The translations under genes and the position numbers were made by a program. Source: Acidocella sp. (GTDB lineage Bacteria; Pseudomonadota; Alphaproteobacteria; Acetobacterales; Acetobacteraceae). From it: a stretch of DNA of 64,000 nucleotides. The stretch covers positions 1 to 64,000 of the forward strand of contig JAQNCT010000008.1 of assembly GCA_029077825.1 (NCBI GenBank), in the 5' to 3' direction. This document shows, in pieces, positions 32,203 through 41,942 of the stretch. The notes under the pieces are model-generated. The model did no database searches. It was not told the origin of the DNA and saw only the letters and a list, made by a program, of their open reading frames with translations. The first letter of the stretch is position 1. The number at the start of each line of letters is the position of its first letter.

Positions 32203-33465
32203 TTACGGAAACAAACCGCGCATTTTTTTGGCGGCATAGACTTTCTCAACGCCGATCGCCATGGCGGCGGTGCGGTGGCTAATGCGCTCGCCGGTGACAC
32301 GGGCCATCATCTGTTCAAAGGCACGGTCGAGAATTTGGGCGAGGCGGGTGTTCACCTCCGTCTCCTCCCAGAAAAACTGTTGTAAATCCTGCACCCATTC
32401 AAAATAGCTGACCACCACGCCGCCGGCGTTGCAAAGAATATCGGGCAGCACGAAAATTTCGCCGCACCGCTGTTCCAGCACCAAATCAGCTTCCGGGGTG
32501 GTTGGGCCGTTGGCGCCTTCGGCTAAAATACGGCAACGCAATTTTGCCGCCATCGCCGCGTCGATGACGCGCTCCAGTGCCGCGGGCACCAGAATATCGC
32601 AAGGCTGGGCCAGCAAGGCGGCGGGGTCGGAGGCGGCCTGGGTGGAAAAGCCTGCCAGCACCCCATGGCTGGCTGCATGCTGGAAAATTGCCTCCATCGG
32701 CAGGCCACCGGCATCATACAGGCATGCGGTGTGGTCGCTGATGCCGACGATTTTGACACCGCGGGCTACCAGCTCGGCAGCGGTGATGGCGCCGACATTG
32801 CCGAAGCCCTGCACGATGGCGGTGGCGCCATGCGGGTTCAGCCCGATTTTTTCGGCGGCGCGCATGGCGAGATGCACAACCCCCCGGCCGGTAGCCTCGC
32901 GCCGGCCAACGGTACCGCCGGCTGCCACCGGCTTGCCGGTGACGATTTCAGTGACGGTTTTGCCCTGATGGGCGGAGTAAGTGTCCATGAACCAGGCCAT
33001 CACCTGCTCGTTGGTGCCCATGTCAGGGGCCATTACATCGGTATGCGGGCCGACGAAGGGGATCAGCTCTTGCATGTAGCGGCGCGATAATGCTTCCAGT
33101 TCGCGGCGCGAGAGGCTGTGCGGGTCCACCGTGATGCCGCCTTTGGCACCGCCGTAGGGCAAGCCCATCAGAGCGCATTTCCAGCTCATCCATACCGCCA
33201 GCGCGGCCACCTCGCCGATATCGACCGAGGCGGCAAAGCGGGTGCCGCCTTTGGTGGGGCCCAGGGTCAGGTGGTGCTGCACCCGGTAGCCCTGAAATAC
33301 GGCGGTGGTGCCATCATCACGGTGGATCGGGCAGGAGACGGCGACGGCCCGTTTGGGGTAGAGCAGCCGGTCGCGCTCGTCGGCGGGAATGTTGAGATGG
33401 TCGGCGATGACCTGGAACTGCCGCCGTGCCATATCGAAAACCGGGCCGGTATAAATGCTCATCAC
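32203..33465 (-). CDS. Glutamate dehydrogenase (Glu/Leu/Phe/Val dehydrogenase family)
   Basis: 420 residues, hexameric small GDH type. Substrate and catalytic blocks: RVQHHLTLGPTKGGTRFAAS, WMSWKCALMGLPYGGAKGGI (catalytic lysine region), GPHTDVMAPDMGTNEQVMAW, then the Rossmann domain ATAIVQGFGNVGAITAAELV, and CNAGGVVVSYFEWVQ. It interconverts glutamate and 2-oxoglutarate, with NAD more likely than NADP from family habit. Divergent from the acyl-CoA synthetase gene. Confidence 0.93.
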   Translation of the reverse strand: MMSIYTGPVFDMARRQFQVIADHLNIPADERDRLLYPKRAVAVSCPIHRDDGTTAVFQGYRVQHHLTLGPTKGGTRFAASVDIGEVAALAVWMSWKCALMGLPYGGAKGGITVDPHSLSRRELEALSRRYMQELIPFVGPHTDVMAPDMGTNEQVMAWFMDTYSAHQGKTVTEIVTGKPVAAGGTVGRREATGRGVVHLAMRAAEKIGLNPHGATAIVQGFGNVGAITAAELVARGVKIVGISDHTACLYDAGGLPMEAIFQHAASHGVLAGFSTQAASDPAALLAQPCDILVPAALERVIDAAMAAKLRCRILAEGANGPTTPEADLVLEQRCGEIFVLPDILCNAGGVVVSYFEWVQDLQQFFWEETEVNTRLAQILDRAFEQMMARVTGERISHRTAAMAIGVEKVYAAKKMRGLFP

Positions 33466-33594
33466 ATGCCTCCTGGGGTTTTATGGTTGGAGTCTGGCCC
33501 AGTAGGTGTGGGCGCTCGTGCGGCAGAAGGGAAGGAGGTTCCCCACGTCTAGCCAGTACGCTAAGGCATTGGGACAACCGGGCAGCAGTGGATC

Positions 33595-35106
33595 ATGATT
33601 AAATTTCCCTTTGAAAACCTCAGTGATTGCATTTTTCACCATGCACTCTGGCAGCCAGCGGCCCCCGCGCTGATCCAAGGGCATGAGACGGTTTCGTACC
33701 AGGCGCTGGCAAATCTGGTCGAGCAGGCGGCGGTATATTTGAGGGCCAAGGGCGTCATGCCGGGTAACCGCGTTGGCATCGCCATGACCAACTGCATTGA
33801 CCGGGTGGTGGTCTCATTTGCCTGCCTGCGGATGGGGGCGGTAACGCTGGAATTGCCGACCGATATTACCGCACCAGTGTTGGCATCGTTTGTGACCCGT
33901 TTCAACATGGCGGCCACGATTGTTGAAATCGGGGGCCCGAATTCAACCGCGCCTATTGCGCTACGCCTGGGGTTGGATTGGCGCCAGGCGCTTGTCAATT
34001 TTACCGGCGATGCCCGTTATGAAGGTGACTCCAGCGCGTTGACCTTTATTATCCTTAGTTCCGGCAGCACCGGCCTTCCCAAAGGCACTATCACCACCCA
34101 TCGGCAACGGATCTTTCGTTCGGAAGTATATGCCAATGAAGCCGGGTTTTATACCGAGGAAAATCCCGGCGTCCTGGTGCTGGCGGCTCCGGCCAGCACC
34201 AGCCTGTTGGCGCAGTTTTTAACGACGCAACTGCTGATCGGCGGTGCCACGGTGCTGCTGCCCGTCTGGCGGTATCTGATCGAGCTGGTGCGTGAAATCG
34301 CGGCCTGGGAGGATTCGATCTGCCCGGTGCCCCCTGTCATTGGCAAAAGCTTTTTGTCGTGTGCCCCGTCATCAGGGTTGTTGTTTCCTAAAATGCGGGC
34401 CTTGGCGATCAGCGGCCAGACGCTGCCCAGTCATGACAAGGTTGAGATGGTGAAACATCTGACCCCGAATCTTTATGATATTTACGGCTGTGCCGGATTC
34501 GGGCTGATCGCCTGCATTGGCCCGGCGGACATTGCCGACCAATCAGACTCGGTGGGTAAGCCGTTGGTGCTGCCGGGCGTTGATGTTGAAGTTGCCGGGC
34601 CGGATGGCAAGACGCTGTTGCCGGGGGCAATCGGGCAATTGCGGGTGCGTGGGCCAAACGCGGCGAGCGGTTTTTATCACCCCGAAGATAATAACCACGG
34701 CACGGAGCGGTTTGCCGATGGCTGGTACTATCCCGGTGAAGTCGCGCTGATCGACAAGGCAGGTTACCTCATTCTGGCAGGCCGGATTGCGGATGCCATT
34801 AAAATTGGGGCGCTGACAATTTACCCGCCGGAAATTGAAGAAGTTATCACCCAACACCCGCAGGTGGCCGAGGCGGTGGTGGTTGGCCGTCCGGGGCCGG
34901 CGGGGGTTGATGAGATTTATGCTTTTGTCGTCGGTAAGCCTGGCTACCGCCAGGACGAGATTAACGCCTATTGCCGCCGCAAATTCACCGGCCTGAAAAA
35001 ACCCAAATATGTTTATTACTTTGAGCGGATACCGCGCACGGCGAACGGCAAAATCGACCGCCCGGCGTTGAAAGCGGCGGCGGTGCGGCGGATTGATCCG
35101 CTGTAA
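33595..35106 (+). CDS. AMP-forming acyl-CoA synthetase/ligase, substrate unknown
   Basis: 503 residues of the ANL superfamily. Phosphate loop SSGSTGLPKGTITTH, middle domain ending YDIYGCAGFGLIAC, hinge DGWYYPGEVALIDKAGYL then GRIADAIKIG, and C-terminal RTANGKIDRPAL with the catalytic lysine. It activates a carboxylic acid as acyl-AMP and then acyl-CoA. The acid is unknown. A role in activating the acetoacetate expected from BKACE is possible but speculative; true acetoacetyl-CoA synthetases are longer. Confidence 0.85.
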   Translation: MIKFPFENLSDCIFHHALWQPAAPALIQGHETVSYQALANLVEQAAVYLRAKGVMPGNRVGIAMTNCIDRVVVSFACLRMGAVTLELPTDITAPVLASFVTRFNMAATIVEIGGPNSTAPIALRLGLDWRQALVNFTGDARYEGDSSALTFIILSSGSTGLPKGTITTHRQRIFRSEVYANEAGFYTEENPGVLVLAAPASTSLLAQFLTTQLLIGGATVLLPVWRYLIELVREIAAWEDSICPVPPVIGKSFLSCAPSSGLLFPKMRALAISGQTLPSHDKVEMVKHLTPNLYDIYGCAGFGLIACIGPADIADQSDSVGKPLVLPGVDVEVAGPDGKTLLPGAIGQLRVRGPNAASGFYHPEDNNHGTERFADGWYYPGEVALIDKAGYLILAGRIADAIKIGALTIYPPEIEEVITQHPQVAEAVVVGRPGPAGVDEIYAFVVGKPGYRQDEINAYCRRKFTGLKKPKYVYYFERIPRTANGKIDRPALKAAAVRRIDPL

Positions 35107-35176
35107 TACCGGCGGCGGAATGATTTGGCATATGCAGCGCCGCTTGGCCAAGACGGATGCATTAACGACCAGGCTC

Positions 35177-35213
35177 AAAAAAAACCCCGGAAGTTGCCTT
35201 CCGGGGTTTTTTT
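35177..35213. terminator. Bidirectional rho-independent terminator
   Basis: CCCCGGAAG (35185-35193) pairs with CTTCCGGGG (35198-35206), TTGC loop, flanked by eight A on one side and seven T on the other, so it can stop transcription from both the synthetase gene and the convergent porin gene. Confidence 0.92.
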
Positions 35214-35234
35214 GTCAGATATTCGCGCTGCTTA

Positions 35235-35309
35235 GAGCAATATCCGATCAGGTTGAATCGAAGATTCAGCGTGATCGGATGAAATTGCTCGCTCAGACAA
35301 ATAACGCTC
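35235..35309. mobile_element. 75-bp MITE with IS630-type ends
   Basis: Bounded by TA on both sides (35233-35234, 35310-35311). The left end GAGCAATATCCGATCAGGTT resembles the inward right end of the IS630 element at 1.38 kb (GAGCAGTTTCCGATCAAATT). The right end, read inward, starts GAGCGTTATTTGTCTGA like the IS630 left end. The interior is a near-perfect palindrome centred on GAATC-GAA-GATTC. It has no coding capacity. One TA copy supplies part of the ompA-like stop codon TAG. Confidence 0.7.
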
Positions 35310-36397
35310 TAGTTAAGCACGATTTCCACGCGGCGGTTTTGCGGCTCACGCACGCCCGGGCCGGTTGGCACCAGAAGGTGGGTTTCGCCGTAACCTTGGA
35401 TGGAGATTTCCCCAGCCGGGACGCCATCCGTCATCAACTGAGCCGCCACCGCTTTGGCCCGGCGGATTGACAGACCCTGGTTATAGGTCGGCGTGCCCGA
35501 GGTATCGGTGTAACCCGAGACGTTGAGGGTGGTGACCTTGGTGGTCTTGGAGTCCGACGCTGCTTCCGCGATGATCTGGGTGGCGCGCGGGGTCAGGTTG
35601 GATTTATTCCAGTCAAAGAACACCAGATAGGTTTTGGCTGGTGCCGGGGCAGGAGCGGCCATGGGCGCTGGGACTGGGGCTGGAGCCATTACGGGCGGTG
35701 GATACAATTCATAACGCAGACCCAGCAGGAAAGTGTGGCTATTTTGGGAGCCAAGCTTGACCGAAACCCCGGTTTCATCATCGCCAGAGATTTTAAAGTT
35801 ATGACTGCCGACCAAGTCCATAAATCTATAATCGGCTGTCAACGACAGGCCGGGGACCATCGAGATTGGGTAGGACACACCTGCTATGAGCTGGAATGCG
35901 AAACTGCCCTGCGTGGAATTAACAGCCCCTTCTCCACCGTCAAAATTATTATAAAGCCTGGAGATATTGGCAAATTCGTAACCTGCACCGGCACCCAAAT
36001 ATGGAAAAATGGATGAACCAATGTTGAAATCATAGAGAACATTCAACATCGCGCCATAGGTGGTTTGAGCGCCAACTTGTTTGCCAGGATACGGGAAACC
36101 ATTCGTGGAAGGATTTGCGGTTATGTTGTGGGCGGTATTTTTGTAATAATTACCCTCAATTTCAGCGCGGAAGCCATTGCCAAGCCCGTAACCTATGCTA
36201 CCTTCAATTGCATAGTCATCACTGAACTGCAGCTTGCCGGTTTGTTGTTCGCCAGGAACTGCATAATTGTAGCTGGTATCGCTAAGTAAGCTGGTGCCCA
36301 GGCCCAGGCTTACATAAGGGCCAGTAACCGGTTGGGCATGTGCCGCGAAAGGCAGTGAAAGACAGGTTGCGGCGGTTAGGAGCAATCGGAGTTTCAT
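35309..36397 (-). CDS. OmpA-family outer-membrane protein
   Basis: 362 residues. Signal peptide (LRLLLTAATCLSLPFAAHA), then an eight-strand barrel of about 200 residues starting GPYVSLGLGTSLLSD with alternating aromatic strands. A Pro/Ala hinge (PAPVPAPMAAPAPAPAK) leads to a C-terminal OmpA peptidoglycan-binding domain: VFFDWNKSNLTP, LNVSGYTDTSGTPTYNQGLS, RRAKAVAAQL and REPQNRRVEIVLN. It anchors the outer membrane to the wall. The stop codon TAG lies at the edge of a MITE insertion; the last residues look complete, so little or nothing was lost. Confidence 0.9.
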   Translation of the reverse strand: MKLRLLLTAATCLSLPFAAHAQPVTGPYVSLGLGTSLLSDTSYNYAVPGEQQTGKLQFSDDYAIEGSIGYGLGNGFRAEIEGNYYKNTAHNITANPSTNGFPYPGKQVGAQTTYGAMLNVLYDFNIGSSIFPYLGAGAGYEFANISRLYNNFDGGEGAVNSTQGSFAFQLIAGVSYPISMVPGLSLTADYRFMDLVGSHNFKISGDDETGVSVKLGSQNSHTFLLGLRYELYPPPVMAPAPVPAPMAAPAPAPAKTYLVFFDWNKSNLTPRATQIIAEAASDSKTTKVTTLNVSGYTDTSGTPTYNQGLSIRRAKAVAAQLMTDGVPAGEISIQGYGETHLLVPTGPGVREPQNRRVEIVLN

Positions 36398-36565
36398 GGA
36401 TCACCTCATTAAAGAAAATGAAATAGTAACTGTCCTTTAACTTATTACACGGGCTTTTATGACATTAATAATATTGTGAAATAACAAAAAAGCGGCTCTG
36501 TTGTATTTATGCCACTGTGTTAGGCGGCGTGGTATGTTTGGCCTTTTAGAGGTTGCCGTTGCGCG

Positions 36566-37852
36566 TCAGGCGGGCCGCACCGGGCGGCGGCAGTGGCGGG
36601 CAAAAAATAGAATATACAAATAGCAGCCCAACGGCAGGATGAAGGCGAGGCGCAGGCCGAAATGGTCGCTTAAACCGCCTTGCAGCAGGGGCACCAAAGC
36701 GCCGCCGACGATGGCCATGATCAGCAGCGCCGAGCCTTGCGCGGTGAGCTTGCCCAGCCCCTCAATAGCAAGTGAGAAAATGGTGGGGAACATGATCGCG
36801 TTCATCAGCCCCACCGCCACCACCGCCCATAAGGCCAGATAACCGCTGGCCAGCATGGTGGTGGCAAGCAAGACCATCGCGCCCAAAGCGACCGCGGCGA
36901 GCACTGATGCCGCTGGGATTTTGCGCATAATGCCGGAGCCGGCAAACCGCCCCAGCATCGCGCCGCCCCAGAACAGGCTGACATAGGCGGCAGCGGCGGC
37001 GTGGCTCATGGCGCCCACCCGGGGGGAGGCGATGTAGTTGATGAGAAAGCTGCTAACCGAGACTTCCGCCCCAACATAAAAAAAAATTGCGCCCATCCCG
37101 GCCACCAGCCTTGAATGCCGCCACACGCTATCCTGCCCGGCCTCACGCGGCGCCGGGCGGGTGGGCAAGGCGGGCAGCCGCCAGAGAAAAATCACCAAGG
37201 CCAGCAAAAACAGCACACCGGCGATGCCGATATAAGGCAGGCGCACTTGCAAAGCGTCAGCCATGCGCTGGTCCAGGCTGAAAATGGCGGCAGCGTTTTG
37301 GGTGGTGCCGGTGGCGCTATGGGCGAGAATCAGCGTGCCGCCGAGCAACGGGCCGACAGTGGTGCCCAGTGAGTTGAATGCCTGCACCAAATTCAGCCGC
37401 GATGACGCAGTGGCGGGTGGGCCGAGCAGGGTGACATACGGGTTGGCCGCCACCTGCAAAATGGTAATGCCGGTGGCAAGCACAAACAGCCCGCTGAGGA
37501 ACATCGGGTAGGAAGGAATGGTAGCGGCGGGCAGGAACATCAAGGCGCCGATGCCAGTGATGATCAACCCCAGCGCGATGGCATTTTTATAGCCGCTGCG
37601 CTCCAGCAGCTTGGCTGCCGGTAGCGCCATTAGGAAATAGGCGCCGAAAAACACCAATTGAATCAGCATCGATTGCGCGTAGCTCAGCTCGAACACTGAC
37701 TTTAAATGCGGCACCAGAATATCATTGAGGACAGTGATGAAGCCCCACATGAAAAACACCGCGGCCAGGATGGCGAGTGCTGCTTGATGGGTGGCGCGGG
37801 GGCTGCTTGGGGCGGGCGTGGCAGCCTGCGCCGGTTGAAATTCTGTGATCAC
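36566..37852 (-). CDS. Sugar MFS permease, FucP/GluP type
   Basis: 428 residues, twelve membrane segments. Typical of glucose/galactose and fucose permeases: FFMWGFITVLNDILVPHLKS, QLVFFGAYFLMALPAAKLLE, LQVAANPYVTLLGPPATASS, RLNLVQAFNSLGTTVGPLLG, SNFIMFPTIF-type block (here MNAIMFPTIFSLAIEGLGKL). It imports a hexose by proton symport. No sugar kinase or regulator is adjacent. Confidence 0.88.
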   Translation of the reverse strand: MITEFQPAQAATPAPSSPRATHQAALAILAAVFFMWGFITVLNDILVPHLKSVFELSYAQSMLIQLVFFGAYFLMALPAAKLLERSGYKNAIALGLIITGIGALMFLPAATIPSYPMFLSGLFVLATGITILQVAANPYVTLLGPPATASSRLNLVQAFNSLGTTVGPLLGGTLILAHSATGTTQNAAAIFSLDQRMADALQVRLPYIGIAGVLFLLALVIFLWRLPALPTRPAPREAGQDSVWRHSRLVAGMGAIFFYVGAEVSVSSFLINYIASPRVGAMSHAAAAAYVSLFWGGAMLGRFAGSGIMRKIPAASVLAAVALGAMVLLATTMLASGYLALWAVVAVGLMNAIMFPTIFSLAIEGLGKLTAQGSALLIMAIVGGALVPLLQGGLSDHFGLRLAFILPLGCYLYILFFARHCRRPVRPA

Positions 37853-37944
37853 GTTGTTGCCCCCTGTTCGTGCCAGCGAACCGGCATTGTTGCGGTTCGT
37901 TATGGCACGATCTGGCGGGCGGAACAGCCAGCAGTTTGGCTGGC

Positions 37945-38247
37945 TTAGCCGGCGGTGGTTTGGAAGTGGTTATAGTCGCGCACGCGGCGGCTATATTTGC
38001 GCCAGGCGGAGGTTCCCTCGTAGCGCGCAAAGGCCGGCACTTTTTGGCGCGAGACGCGGTTGAGCGCGGTGGGTGATGCTTTCACGGCGGCGGCGGCGCT
38101 GGCGAGCCAGGCGGCGGAAAGGCTGGCAGTGGCGGTATTTTGTGCCGGGGCCGGGATTTTACCCGCCCGGATGGCCGCCCGTAGTACCCGCAGTGCCACG
38201 CCCAAACGGCTGGCGGCTTCAGGGAAATTGATGGTTGTATCGGTCAT
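37945..38247 (-). CDS. Hypothetical protein, possible HTH domain
   Basis: 100 residues, 92 bp upstream of the sugar permease gene on the same strand. The N-terminus (INFPEAASRLGVALRVLRAA, then IRAGKIPAP) resembles a MerR/excisionase-type helix-turn-helix. The middle is alanine-rich and the C-terminus basic (RYEGTSAWRKYSRRVRDY). It may be a small DNA-binding protein, but I do not recognise a family. Confidence 0.55.
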   Translation of the reverse strand: MTDTTINFPEAASRLGVALRVLRAAIRAGKIPAPAQNTATASLSAAWLASAAAAVKASPTALNRVSRQKVPAFARYEGTSAWRKYSRRVRDYNHFQTTAG

Positions 38248-38359
38248 GAGTTTACTTCCAGATTGCTGAGCGCTGTCTAAACAGGGCAGGGTGCGGTGGC
38301 AAGGGCGGGGTGGTTTGCGGCCAATGCGTAAGATGAAACCAAATTGCTGACCCGGCTGC

Positions 38360-38443
38360 TCAACTCAGCGCATGCATGCAATAGATGAGTAGGGCAATGG
38401 CAACGATGCCGAGCATCGCAGTAAGTGTAAAATACAACGGCAT
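38360..38443 (-). CDS. Possible 27-residue single-span membrane peptide
   Basis: ATG 38443 opens MPLYFTLTAMLGIVAIALLI followed by YCMHALS and stop. One membrane span with few charged residues. The ribosome site is poor (CCAGG directly before the ATG). Its composition is unusual for a random frame, but there is no other support. Confidence 0.3.
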   Translation of the reverse strand: MPLYFTLTAMLGIVAIALLIYCMHALS

Positions 38444-38866
38444 ACCTGGATTAGACCAAACGTCCGGACCGTTTATATCCTTCGCAATCTGGTAACAGTA
38501 TTTTCACGCAAGCAGTACTATTATGCGACAGTTGCGGGCAATTATTGGGCCAGTTGGCCAGTTGGCGGTTACGATTGCAGCTTGGTGCAGTTGCTTGATG
38601 TTGCGTCTCACTGGTGTTTTCAGCATTATAACGCCGCACCGGGGGGTGTAAAAGCAAACAGCCCGGACATTTCGGCCCGAGCTGTTTATTTTAGATTTTA
38701 ATCTTTAAGCCAAATTCAGGACCCCAAAAGGTTCGAACCAGGGCTATGATTTAGCTGCAGACGCATTTGTGGTTAAGACCACCCGTTTTTTTGATGCGGG
38801 GGTTACTCACTCAACCTTTGCATCTACGGTCAGAGATTTCAACAAGTCGAGGATGCCTTACAATGA
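38444..38866. other. Intergenic region with a terminator-like hairpin
   Basis: No supported gene. AAACAGC (38657-38663) pairs with GCTGTTT (38681-38687) around a GC-rich inner segment, with a T-rich tail; it could end the TonB-receptor transcript or act in both directions. The palindrome GGTTCGAACC at 38730-38739 is not part of a tRNA. Confidence 0.45.
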
Positions 38867-41512
38867 TCAGTAAGTGTAATGCACGCCTAGGATGAATTTC
38901 TGCCCATAAAATTCCCGCTGGACCGGGAAATTCCCTGACGCACTTTGGGTAAATTCCAACACATAGTTGGTTAGATTGTTGCCCTGGAAGAATACCTGCC
39001 ATTTTGGTGTGATGTTGTAGGATGCATTCACATCAAGTTGGAAGATTGGTTGGGTATAAACATTGGTGCTTGGGTCGGAAGCGACTGTATAAAGATTCCG
39101 AGAATTATATGTCTCATCAACATCGAACTCGAAGGGGCCAGATTTATAGCTCTCGACCGCATTGAGGGTAAGTGGGTAGGTTTGCGGCAAAATAGAACGG
39201 CCTTGGCCAGGGATGACATTTGCTGTCGCATCAACGTAAGTGACGTTAACGTTTAAGCCTAAACCGTTGAAGGGTTTCGGCAGAAAATACATGTTCTGGA
39301 TGGCTTCAAGCGTAATACCACGTGCCGTGGCACCATTAATGTTACTATAAGTTTGATATTGATTGCCGCCCTGAAAAAAAGAATTGGCAATGATGTAATT
39401 TGAGAAGTCCTTCTGGAAAACATCAGCCTCAAGCAAGCCGCCATGGCTTGTGTAATAACCAAGTGCAAGGTCAAAACTATCGCCGGTCATCGGCTTAAGT
39501 TTAGGGTTACCCGTGGTAATTAAATTACCATTACCAATGCCGGCACCGTTATATGTAATTGACGTTGCGGGGTTAATTTGTTGGAAGCCTGGACGCGCAA
39601 TCCCTGTAGAATATGAAAAACGACCCTGCAGCGCGTTGGTAAATGAATATTTCAACTGAACAGTTGGGAAAATATTGACATAACTTACACTCGTTGTGGT
39701 TGGCGCTGCATCAACGGTTGTAACGCCGGCAGTTGTAGTGTTTGACCCGTAAGCTGAAAAAGAATCCTGGGTGGCTTCAAGGCGCGCGCCAGCCAAAACT
39801 TCCAATTTGCCATATTGCACATCCTCCTGCGCGAAAGCAGCATAGATGTTTTCACTATCATGCTGATAGCCTTGCAAATTAGCTATCTGGTCAGCCGCTG
39901 GTTGCAGCGGGCTGTATGAATTCGCAAATAGCTGGTTGTAATTCATGTTTGGCCCCAGCGCGAAAATATTATTCCAGTTCTGGCTGGGCTGCCCGTTTGT
40001 AACGCTGGCAAGTGAAAAAGGCCCGTTTACGGGAGTAAGGCTTAGGCTGGCCTGCAAACGGTCACGTGAGCGCAGGCTAAAATTTCCACCAGCTTTAAAT
40101 GTGCCAAGCGTATTGAAAAATGTGGTCGGTACTGCGGCATCAAAACCATTGTCATAAATTTTATCCGTTGTATGGCTTGGATAATTTGATAGGTCAGCAA
40201 ACGTAAAGTTGCTGGCATTGGCGGGGTCATAGGCTGCGCCAGTCGTATCAGTAATGGTGTAAGTGCGTAATGAGGGGTTAGATGCGTTATAATTGACTGT
40301 GAGGTTTTGGTTGTTGCTGTTGAAATGCGAAACATAGTCACGGGTGAATTTGTCAAACCCTTCAGTGTAGGCGCTGTGAACGTTTAAGGTAACCAAGTTA
40401 CCGATGATAAACTGCCCACCGCCTTCAAGAAATGTCATGCCAACGCGCTCAGCGCTGTTTTCATAATATTTGGTCAGGTTGGCGCCAGTGGCCGTAAAGT
40501 TATTGTTACCGTTATTGGTAACCGCACCACCGTTTGAGCCGTCCAGATTTTGCAAATATAGCTCGTTTTTCTGAATGCTTTCATTATTGTAGCTATACAT
40601 ACCGCGCACGTACAAATGCACCGCGGTGTTAGGGTCAAACGCTAGCTCACCAGCAGTGCCTTGCGTTACGCGGTTATTGTTATAACGGCGCATTTGCAAG
40701 TTGTTCAACAATGATGGTTGGCCAGCCCCTGTTGTGCCGGTGTAAGCTTCTTCTTGGTCAAAAATACCGGGTGAGGCGTTAAAGTAGCCATAGCTGCCAA
40801 TAAAGCTGAAAGGCTTATCATTTTGGGTTGATGCCATGCCCGGTATGGCAAAATGCGTACCACCGGTAATGCTTCCCTCAGCCAAGCCGTGGCCCTGGGC
40901 CGGGGTGTAACCACCCGCCGCGGTAACGTTCAGCACAGATTTACCATCTACGGGTAATTCAGGCGGTAAAATGGAAGCAACGCCACCAAGACCAGTGGCT
41001 GATATATCAGGCGTTAGTGTTGCAATAACTTGCGCTCCACCAATTAACCCAGGGGGCAAAAAGTCAAGTGATACGCCGCGTGAGCCGCCACCAGGGTTGG
41101 CGTTGGTATTTACGGCGGGAAGGTCAATGCCAGCATATTCAGTGGCGTTAAGATCCTCCGCCAGCCCGCGAATGGTAAGGAAGCGGCCAAAACCTGAATC
41201 TGACTGCATGGCAACGCCAGGGATACGCCGGAACGCCTCTGCGCCATTTGAATCCGGCTGCTTGCGAATTTCTGACGCTGGCTGAACGAATAAGATATTT
41301 GGCGCGTCTTTTTGTTTTGCGTTGGCTTGCACACGCGTACCGGTACTGCTGGGCACAACAATACCCCCGGCATCACCAGTTGCACTCACTGAACCCAGAT
41401 CAATCGTTGTAGAGGATTGATCCGCAGGTGCGGTTTGGGCGTTTGATGCGGCAGCGCTACAAATAAATAGCGATGTGGTTGCAATAAGTGCCGAACGAAA
41501 ATTCGATGCCAT
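38867..41512 (-). CDS. TonB-dependent outer-membrane receptor
   Basis: 881 residues. Signal peptide (ALIATTSLFICSAAASNAQ), a plug domain with EAFRRIPGVAMQSDSG and FLTIRGLAEDLNATEY, then a long barrel ending in an aromatic strand (EFYGQKFILGVHYTY, terminal Tyr). The layout resembles the TIGR01782 TonB-Xanth-Caul group, often used for oligosaccharides or complex organic ligands. No TonB box partner genes are adjacent. The gene is clearly poorer in GC and richer in Asn/Thr than its neighbours, which suggests recent acquisition. The ligand is unknown. Confidence 0.9.
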   Translation of the reverse strand: MASNFRSALIATTSLFICSAAASNAQTAPADQSSTTIDLGSVSATGDAGGIVVPSSTGTRVQANAKQKDAPNILFVQPASEIRKQPDSNGAEAFRRIPGVAMQSDSGFGRFLTIRGLAEDLNATEYAGIDLPAVNTNANPGGGSRGVSLDFLPPGLIGGAQVIATLTPDISATGLGGVASILPPELPVDGKSVLNVTAAGGYTPAQGHGLAEGSITGGTHFAIPGMASTQNDKPFSFIGSYGYFNASPGIFDQEEAYTGTTGAGQPSLLNNLQMRRYNNNRVTQGTAGELAFDPNTAVHLYVRGMYSYNNESIQKNELYLQNLDGSNGGAVTNNGNNNFTATGANLTKYYENSAERVGMTFLEGGGQFIIGNLVTLNVHSAYTEGFDKFTRDYVSHFNSNNQNLTVNYNASNPSLRTYTITDTTGAAYDPANASNFTFADLSNYPSHTTDKIYDNGFDAAVPTTFFNTLGTFKAGGNFSLRSRDRLQASLSLTPVNGPFSLASVTNGQPSQNWNNIFALGPNMNYNQLFANSYSPLQPAADQIANLQGYQHDSENIYAAFAQEDVQYGKLEVLAGARLEATQDSFSAYGSNTTTAGVTTVDAAPTTTSVSYVNIFPTVQLKYSFTNALQGRFSYSTGIARPGFQQINPATSITYNGAGIGNGNLITTGNPKLKPMTGDSFDLALGYYTSHGGLLEADVFQKDFSNYIIANSFFQGGNQYQTYSNINGATARGITLEAIQNMYFLPKPFNGLGLNVNVTYVDATANVIPGQGRSILPQTYPLTLNAVESYKSGPFEFDVDETYNSRNLYTVASDPSTNVYTQPIFQLDVNASYNITPKWQVFFQGNNLTNYVLEFTQSASGNFPVQREFYGQKFILGVHYTY

Positions 41513-41940
41513 AATGTTTTCCCATATGTAAATTGCATGGCGCTCCTAGCGTTGAATAGAAATTCGATAAACAGCCATGGGCTTGTCTGATTAGGATTTC
41601 ACAAAACTTACATACTAAAAAATAGTTATAGAATTTTTGTCAAAAATGTTTCATATTCTGTATGAATAAAATCAGATAAAGTCAATTCAATTTCGATCAG
41701 ATTTCCTAAAAGCATTAACAGAACCAATCTGATATTTGCTTTCACGTTAATCATATTGAACTTTTCGATTATGCCATTCGCCAATGAACCACCTCTGATA
41801 GCATGTCGCTTTGCGGCATTCGTTAATGGCCCCTATCCGAGCGAGCCAATGCTGTTTTTTGCGGCGACCATGATTGTTTACTTTGGCCCATATCCGCCGT
41901 CTGGCATTTTTCGGAAGGGCGTGCCGAGCTAAACCTGCGA
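41513..41940. other. AT-rich intergenic region upstream of TonB receptor
   Basis: Probably contains the receptor promoter. Frames here are short and show no family motif. The segment 41750-41940 has a basic minus-strand frame without a recognisable domain, and I do not call it. Confidence 0.4.
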
Positions 41941-41942
41941 AC

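Noticed and set aside
38700-38800. tRNA-like sequence around the GGTTCGAACC palindrome
   Set aside because: The T-loop-like decamer has no matching T-stem, acceptor stem or anticodon arm on either strand.
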